From the NCBI GenBank assembly GCA_964017235.1, contig OZ024933.1, positions 91,975,432-92,039,431 on the forward strand: 64,000 nt of DNA, read 5' to 3'. Made by a program: the position numbers and the translations under genes. The notes under the pieces were generated by a model. The model was not told the DNA's origin. It saw only the letters and a list, made by a program, of their open reading frames with translations, and searched no databases. This document shows, piece after piece, positions 57,274-64,000 of the stretch. Source of the stretch: Sabellastarte sp. h YS-2021 (taxonomy: Eukaryota; Annelida; Polychaeta; Sabellida; Sabellidae). The stretch's first letter is position 1. Every line of letters starts with the position of its first letter.

Positions 57274-57600
57274 TGGTCGAGGTTTGCATCTACCTCAATC
57301 TAGTCGGTAAAATACCGGTAATAATAACGGTAATCAATAAAGGTCACCCTATCTTAAACCATTTTAATGTCTTCATATACATACTTTCACATGGCTACCT
57401 TAAAGTCAGTAAATCTCATTTTAAGATAACCTTAAAGTGTTCTTATCAACCTTAATTGAAATGTCTCCAACTTAATGCGACAGTAAATTAAGGTAGCATT
57501 ATATATACTTAAAGTCACATTTACTTTAAGCTGACCTTATCTAGATATACATATACATGTAACTAAAGATGCTTTTAGTATTGTAACAAAAGAAGTAGAA
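57274..57600 (+). repeat. E4 repeat B1, left part
   Basis: Nine bases after the recombinase stop. It matches 63308-63634 with two substitutions; the rest of B1 is at 62300-62376, beyond the inserted satellite element. Confidence 0.93.
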
Positions 57601-57785
57601 CAAGCATTCTGACGCATGCATTTATCTCCCGCCATATAAATTAGATGTACTAAAGATAACATATTTTAACAAGGTGCTCTAAATGTAATACTTTTCAAGT
57701 TATATTTGATTTAGTGCATGATTTCATGAATTTTAATGGATTAAAAATTATTTAAAAAATTCATTAAAAAAATTTAGCATGTGAA

Positions 57786-59420
57786 AGCTCTCCAAAATGT
57801 AGGTGAATGAGTTATTTGAGAAATATTGGCTATCTGCACTACGTTTAGTGATAATAGGCAGTTACTCATTTTGAGTAGGTGAGTAATTAGCTACGGATCT
57901 GAAAATTCACTAATTGAAAGCTCTCCAAAATGTATGTGAATGAGTTATTTCAGAAATACTGGCTATCTGCAATACTTGTAGAGATAATTCTCATTTACTC
58001 ATTTTGAGGAGGTGAATAATTAGCTACGGCTCTGAAAATTCACCAAGTGAAAGCTCTCCCAAAAGTAGGTGAATGAGTTATTTGATAAAAATTGGCTATC
58101 TGCAATACTTTTAGAGATAATTCACATTTACTCATTTTCAGTAGGTGAGTAATTAGCTACGGGTCTGGAACTTCACCATGTGAAAGCCCTCCCAAAAGTC
58201 GATGAATGAGTTATTTGATAAACATTGGATATCTGCAATACTTTTAGAGATAATTCACATTTACTCATTTTGAGTAGGTGAATAATTAGCTACGGGTCTG
58301 AAACCTCACCAAGTAAAAGCTCTCCCAAAAGTAGGTGAATGAGTTATTTGAGAAAAATTGGATATCTGCAATACTTTTACAGATAATTCACATTTACTCA
58401 TTTTCAGTAGGTGAGTAATTAGCTACGGGTCTGGAACTTCACCATGTGAAAGCCCTCCCAAAAGTCGATGAATGAGTTATTTGATAAAAATTGGATATCT
58501 GCAATACTTTTAGAGATAATTCACATTTACTCATTTTGAGTAGGTGAATAATTAGCTACGGGTCTGAAACCTCACCAAGTAAAAGCTCTCCCAAAAGTAG
58601 GTGAATGAGTTATTTGAGAAAAATTGGATATCTGCAATACTTTTACAGATAATTCACATTTACTCATTTTGAGTAGGTGAGTAATTAGCTACGGGTCTGG
58701 AACTTCACCATGTGAAAGCTCTCCCAAAAGTAGATGAACGAGTAATTTGATAAAAATTGGATACCCGCAATACTTTTAGAGATAATTAGCAATTACTCAT
58801 TTTGAGGAGGTGAATAATTAGCTACGGCTCTGAAAATTCACCAAGTGAAAGCTCTCCCAAAAGTAGGTGAATGAGTTATTTGATAAAAATTGGCTATCTG
58901 CAATACTTTTAGAGATAATTCACATTTACTCATTTTCAGTAGGTGAGTAATTAGCTACGGGTCTGGAACTTCACCATGTGAAAGCTCTCCCAAAAGTAGA
59001 TGAATGAGTTATTTGATAAAAATTGGATATCCACAATACTTTTAGAGATAATTAGCATTTACTCATTTTGAGTAGGTGAATAATTAGCTACGGGTCTGAA
59101 ACTTCACCAAGTGAAAGCTCTTCCAAAAGTAGGTGAATGAGTTATTTAAGAAAAATTGGATATCCCCAATACTTTTAGGGATAATTCACATTTACTCATT
59201 TTGAGTAGGTGAGTAATTAGCTACGGGTCTGGAACTTCACCATGTGAAAGCTCTCCCAAAAGTAGATGAATGAGTTATTTGATAAAAATTGGATATCCTC
59301 AATACTTTTAGAGATAATTAGCATTTACTCATTTTGAGTAGGTGAATAATTAGCTACGGGTCTGAAACTTCACCATGTGAAAGCTCCCCCAAAAGTACAT
59401 GAAGCAGTTATTTGAGAAAA
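57786..59420. repeat. 133-bp satellite array, about 12 copies
   Basis: The same monomer as in 35770-40970 (AAAGCTCTCCCAAAAGTAGG, CAATACTTTTAGAGATAATT), with its own variants such as GCTACGGGTCT in place of GCTATGGGTCT and alternating CACCATGTGAAAG/CACCAAGTGAAAG units, suggesting a two-monomer (266-bp) higher-order unit. Confidence 0.93.
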
Positions 59421-59429
59421 ATTATGTCA

Positions 59430-62090
59430 TTATTTTGCTACAAATAAGAAAATAGCTATTACTCACTTATGGCATGCAATAGAACCCCAAACTATATGCA
59501 TTTACCCTACAGTCACAATTTCAAAGTAGGTATTACTCGGCTATCCAATGTGCAACAGGTCTGAAACTTTACTATGTGATAGGTTATTAAAAACTAGATG
59601 AATAACATATTTGAAAATATTTCCCTAACTTTAATACTTTTGAAGATATTTGACATTTACTTATGTTGTTATTTTGCTACAAATAAGAAAATAGCTATTA
59701 CTCACTTATGGCATGCAATACAACCCCAAAATATATACCATGTTATAGTTAAGGACAAAGTAGCTGAACAACATATTTGAAGAAAATGCTGTAACTGCAA
59801 TAGTTTTGGAGTTACAATGGATTTACTCAACAGTCACAATTTCAAAGTAGCTATTACTTAGCTATGCAATGTGCAACAGGTCTGAAACTTTACTATGTGA
59901 TAGCTTACAAAAAAGTAGATGAATGACATATTTGAAAAGAATTCCCTAACTTTAATACTTCTGAAGATATTTGACATTTACTTATGTCATTATTTTGCTA
60001 CTAATAAGAAAATAGCTATTACTCACTTATGGCATGCAATAGAACCCCAAACTACATGCCAGCTTATAGCTAAGGACAAAGTAGGTGAACAACATATTTT
60101 ACGAAAATATTGTAACTGCAATAGTTTTGGAGTTACAATGGCTTTACTCAACTGTAGAATTTCAAAGTAGCTATTACTCAGCTATCCAATGTGCAACAGA
60201 TCTGAAACTTTACTATGTAATAGCTTATGAAAAAGTAGATGGATAACATATTTGAAAAGAATTCCCTAACTTTAATACTTTTGAAGATATTCGAGATTTA
60301 CTTATGTCATGATTTTGCTACAAATAACAAAATAGCTATTACTCACTTATGGCATGCAATAGAACCCCAAACTATGTACCATCTTATAGCTAAGGACAAA
60401 GTAGCTGAACAACATATTTTAGGAAAATACTCTAACTGCAATAGTTTTGGAGTTACAATGGCTTTACTCAACAGTTTCAAAGTAGCTATAACTCAGCTAT
60501 CCAAGGTGCAACAGGTCTGAAACTTTACTATGTTATAGCTTACCAAAAAGTAGATGGACAACATATTTGAAAAGATTTCCCTAACTTCAATACTTTTGAA
60601 GATAATTGACATTTACTTCTTCTGTTATTTAGCTACAAATGAGAAAATAGCTATTACTCACTTATGGTAAGCAATAGAACCCCAAACTATGTACCATCTT
60701 ATAGCTAAGAACAAAGTAGCTGAACAACATATTTTAGGAAAATACTCCAATTGCAATAGTTTTGGAGTTACAATGGCTTTACTCAACAGTCAGAATTTCA
60801 AAGTAGCTATTACTCAGCTATCCAAGGTGCAACAGGTCTGAAGCTTTACTATGTCATAGCTTACCAAAAAGTAGATGGACAACATATTTGAAAAGATTTC
60901 CCTAACTTTAATATGTTTGAAGATATTTGACATTTACTTCTTTTGTTATTTAGCTACAAATGAGGAAATAGCTATTACTCACTTATGGCAAGCAATAGAA
61001 CCCCAAACTATGTACCATCTTATAGCTAAGAACAAAGTAGCTGAACAACATATTTTAGGAAAACACTCTAACTGCAATACTTTTTTAGTTACAATAGCTT
61101 TACTCAACAGTCAGAATTTCAAAGTAGCTATTACTCAGCTATCCAAGGTGCAAGAGGTCTGAAACTTTACTATGCCATAGCTTACCAAAAAGTAGATGGA
61201 CAACATATTTGAAAAGATTTCCCTAACTTTAATACTTTTGAAGATATTTGACATTTACTTCTTCTGTTATTTAGCTACAAATGAGGAAATAGCTATTACT
61301 CACTTATGGCAAGCAATAGAACCCCAAACTATGTACCATCTTATAGCTAAGAACAAAGTAGCTGAACAACATATTTTAGGAAAACACTCTAACTGCAATA
61401 CTTTGTTAGTTACAATAGCTTTACTCAACAGTCAGAATTTCAAAGTAGCTATTACTCAGCTATCCAAGGTGCAAGAGGTCTGAAACTTTACTATGCCATA
61501 GCTTACCAAAAAGTAGATGGACAACATATTTGAAAAGATTTCCCTAACTTTAATACTTTTGAAGATATTTGACATTTACTTCTTCTGTTATTTAGCTACA
61601 AATGAGAAAATAGCTATTACTCACTTATGGCAAGCAATAGAACCCCAAACTATGTACCATCTTATAGCTAAGGACAAAGTAGCTGAACAACATATTTTAG
61701 GAAAATACTCTAACTGCAATAGTTTTGGAGTTACAATCGCTTTACTCAACAGTCAGAATTTCAAAGTAGCTATTACTCAGCTATCCAAGGTGCAACAGGT
61801 CTGAAACTTTAGTATGTGATAGCTTACCAAAAAGAAGATGGACAACATATTTGAAAAGATTTCCCTAACTTCAATACTTTTGAAGATATTTGACATTTAC
61901 TTCTTCTGTTATTTAGCTACAAATGAGAAAATAGCTATTACTCACTTATGGCATGCAATGGGACCCCAAACTATGTACCATCTTATAGCTAAGGACAAAG
62001 TAGCTGAACAACATATTTGAAGAAAAAGTTGTTACTGCAATAGTTTTTGAGTTATGAGCCCTTTACTCAAAGTAGCTATGATTGCTATTA
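59430..62090. repeat. 321-bp satellite array, about 8 copies
   Basis: Exact 321-bp spacing in the right half (ATGGACAACATATTTG at 60875, 61196, 61517, 61838). Each unit is two ~160-bp halves related to the 155-bp satellite; one half (GGTCTGAAACTTTACTATGT ... AATACTTTTGAAGATATTTG) is also clearly related to the 133-bp monomer. As 321 is a multiple of 3, every unit shows a similar 60-95 codon open frame; this is periodicity, not a gene. Confidence 0.93.
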
Positions 62091-62217
62091 CTCACTTATC
62101 TTTAGGCCTAAGTCAATAAAACCAAAATTTTTTTCAAGGGCATGAAAATTCATTGGGACAATTAATTTACAAAAAATCTGTAGCTGTAGTAGTTTTGGAG
62201 AAATCTGCGTGACTAAC

Positions 62218-62251
62218 TAACGCACGCACACACGCACGCACGCACACACAG
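62218..62251. repeat. CA/CG microsatellite
   Basis: ACGCACGCACACACGCACGC and related CACACACA units, just inside the terminal hairpin of the Helitron-like element. It occupies the same relative place as the (CGG)n tracts of the 43608 and 48893 elements. Confidence 0.85.
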
Positions 62252-62299
62252 ACATCATTTCATAATCTCCCTCCCGGGCTACAGCCCGGCGGGAGATAA

Positions 62300-62376
62300 A
62301 AATAGAATAAAAATAATAAATCCCATTGGTGTCTGTTATTGTATATGTAAATTTCAAAACCAGAGTAGGGGCACTG
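62300..62376 (+). repeat. E4 repeat B1, right part
   Basis: Completes B1; matches 63635-63710 with one 1-base indel (CCCATTGG against CCCATGG). It abuts A2. Confidence 0.9.
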
Positions 62377-62556
62377 TGGGAGGTAATGCATCGGCGATAC
62401 GGGCTTCAGTGCACCTCTCATGAAAGCTATTCTTGTTTTACACATGGCGAATTTTGATTGGACGAGCAGTTGACCTCTAGAATCGTGGGGTCACATCCTT
62501 TCTTAGTTCATTCGACATTGCAAAGTTAAAAGGGCAACATGTTTTAGAAAGATTTT
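62377..62556 (+). repeat. E4 repeat A2
   Basis: Second copy of the A repeat, directly after B1; see 53568-53747. Confidence 0.93.
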
Positions 62557-63307
62557 CCTCCCACCCGCCCAACTCTCCAGGAGTAGGAGCAAGTTGCAGG
62601 AGGAGGTGGGGCTGAGACTCTAACTTAACACCCTCTTTGGCGCAGGGGAGGGGGTGAGTGTGAGGTATGTGCCCCTGGCTCGTTAACAATGGGGTTCACA
62701 GCCGACTCACTTGTTAGTTATTAGCCTTTCCTTCTCCTTGTCTCCTTGGGTCATATCACACCTCTAAGGCACCTCCTGGTCATTATTGGGGGGGTCTAAA
62801 TCTGGGGCTAAATTCGGACCACAGTCTTTGAATCGGCCTGTGCTTGAATAGTTTTCACTATAATGTATGTTTGCAGGTGGTGGATGTAGTTGGCATGACC
62901 AGATCATTAATATATATTTTAACATTTCAGGTTGTACATATCATACGTATTACTCTATCAATATTTTAGGTGTAACTTGGTATTAACAAGGTGTTTCTAG
63001 TTTCAGGTGAATGGGCCTGAAAATGGGATCGGTGAAGTGTGGCAGTCATAGGAAGTCGAGAGAACAGCCAACTTCATATTGTACATAATGTCTCGATTTC
63101 AATGAAAACATTGTAATTTAGGGGCTAGTCAAAAATGTAACCACGCCCAACTGCTTATTGTTAGGCCTAAGGGGCTGAAGGACAGTCACCTAAGGTTTGA
63201 GTCTAGATAGGCTGATCGGGACTGTTGTTTTAGACGGGACTTTATTATTCAACACTAAGCTAAGGTTTTAGTCTCTGAGCTGAGGGGCGTTGTTACCCAT
63301 GTTTTAA
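62557..63307 (+). other. A2-B2 spacer of E4
   Basis: About 750 bp without a gene between A2 and B2. E3 has a comparable spacer of about 400 bp. In textbook Ngaro elements A2 and B2 are adjacent, so the spacer may be a feature of this lineage. Confidence 0.6.
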
Positions 63308-63710
63308 TGGTCGAGGTTTGCATCTACCTCAATCTAGTCGGTAAAATACCGGTAATAATAACGGTAATCAATAAAGGTCACCCTATCTTAAACCATTTTA
63401 ATGTCTTCATATACATACTTTCACATGGCTACCTTAAAGTCAGTAAATCTCATTTTAAGATAACCTTAAAGTGTTCTTATCAACCTTAATTGAAATGTCT
63501 CCAACTTAATGTGACAGTAAATTAAGGTAGCATTATATATACTTAAAGTCACATTTACTTTAAGGTGACCTTATCTAGATATACATATACATGTAACTAA
63601 AGATGCTTTTAGTATTGTAACAAAAGAAGTAGAAAAATAGAATAAAAATAATAAATCCCATGGTGTCTGTTATTGTATATGTAAATTTCAAAACCAGAGT
63701 AGGGGCACTG
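63308..63710 (+). repeat. E4 repeat B2, unbroken
   Basis: 403 bp, from TGGTCGAGGTTTGCATC to AGTAGGGGCACTG. It carries the uninterrupted site GTAGAAAAATAGAAT at about 63629-63643 and so records the state of B1 before the satellite insertion. Confidence 0.93.
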
Positions 63711-64000
63711 AGTGCTATGTATTGATCAATACTATGCAATATCAAATAACAATATACTTTTGTATGTCATACTTAGTCATTAATCTGAGTTCCACAATAC
63801 CAAAACCATACCATACTTAATGCTCAGTGTAACTTGGTGTAAAATATAAATTTTAACCTTTCTTAATAATTCTCCTTTAGCTTTGCCCCACTGAAGTTAG
63901 ACATGCTTTACAAAGGGCTTGATTGCAGCCTCTGTGTTACACATTTAACTGGCTGGCAAATCTTATGCTGTACTTATGGCTGGACCTCACACCTGTAACT
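63711..64000. other. No gene recognised
   Basis: Host sequence right of E4, presumably still the intron of the minus-strand gene. A minus-strand exon near 63890-63990 could not be supported. Confidence 0.4.

Larger units (their letters stand above)
57601..62299 (-). mobile_element. Helitron-like satellite element inside E4 B1
   Basis: A 4699-bp insertion defined by comparison with the unbroken B2 repeat: GTAGAA|insert|AAATAGAAT against GTAGAAAAATAGAAT. On the minus strand it starts TTATCTCCCGCCGGGCTG with an imperfect GC-rich hairpin (62267-62297), followed by a (CA/CG) microsatellite (62218-62251), 321-bp units, 133-bp units, an inverted copy of the start (TTATCTCCCGCC on plus, 57622-57633), a small GCAT...ATGC hairpin and the end CTTG. 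Insertion is between T and T without a real target duplication. Asymmetric inverted termini, a 3' hairpin and TT targets are known for Helitron2/Helentrons. No coding capacity; it must be mobilised in trans. Confidence 0.78.
53568..63710 (+). mobile_element. E4: near-intact YR retrotransposon, split repeats
   Basis: Plus-strand element with the layout A1 (53568-53747), ORFs (54071-57265), B1 (57274-57600 and 62300-62376), A2 (62377-62556), spacer, B2 (63308-63710). B1 and A2 abut once the inserted satellite element (57601-62299) is ignored. RT-RNase H-YR order, split direct repeats and no methyltransferase domain point to the Ngaro/PAT branch of DIRS-order elements. I see two differences between A1 and A2 and three between B1 and B2, so insertion is recent. 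It lies antisense in an intron of the unidentified gene. Confidence 0.9.

Noticed and set aside
59598..62020. Series of similar 60-95-codon frames starting MDNIFEK
   Set aside because: One per 321-bp satellite unit. The unit length is a multiple of three, so the frame recurs automatically; no stop-free extension across units and no domain.

Overview
The window looks like AT-rich animal DNA, most likely from a marine lophotrochozoan and plausibly a bivalve mollusc. This is an inference from four things: GT-AG introns, tRNA-derived SINEs with an AATAA-type tail, tyrosine-recombinase (YR) retrotransposons, and satellite-carrying Helitron-like elements. There is no bacterial-type operon, rRNA or free-standing tRNA gene. 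Host coding sequence is sparse: a two-exon FkbM-family methyltransferase (exons 29782-30344 and 32246-32618, minus), a first exon of its paralogue (16320-16755, minus), and the last two coding exons of an unidentified gene (53304-53480 and 48591-48760, minus). Almost everything else is mobile or repetitive.

Left part (1-35 kb). Three decayed YR retroelements of the Ngaro/PAT kind are present. E1 (312-5872, minus) has terminal repeats, gag, RT, the start of RNase H and the end of the recombinase, joined across an internal deletion. E2 (about 9.2-12.1 kb, plus) is split by a SINE and by a minus-strand piece of another such element. E3 (26070-29384, minus) shows the A1-ORFs-B1-A2-B2 split direct repeat arrangement. 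One tRNA-derived SINE family has about eight copies, several with clear target-site duplications. There is also a PIF/Harbinger transposase with one stop and one frameshift (18630-19621), a 690-bp foldback structure beside it (19874-20563), a truncated L2/CR1-type LINE (23345-24465), and several small inverted-repeat elements.

Middle part (35-52 kb). Long satellite arrays (133, about 155, about 169 and about 351 bp periods) lie inside elements with a common plan. On the minus strand each starts with TTA, then a GC-rich palindrome, then satellite repeats, then an inverted copy of the 5' terminus, a short hairpin and a 3' end of CTAG (or CTTG). This fits Helitron-like elements of the Helitron2/Helentron type. 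One element (35272-42471) sits inside a 155-bp satellite and is itself invaded by a 133-bp array; two copies of another lie at 43608-47665 and 48893-51955.

Right part (53.5-63.7 kb). The best preserved YR retrotransposon, E4 (plus), carries RT, RNase H and recombinase with all visible catalytic residues, flanked by A1-B1-A2-B2 repeats that are about 99% identical. Its B1 repeat is split by a 4.7-kb satellite-carrying Helitron-like element (57601-62299). The intact B2 repeat is the undisturbed target, so it shows directly that a compound 133-bp plus 321-bp satellite array arrived as one mobile unit. I consider this nested satellite-dispersal system the most interesting content of the window.
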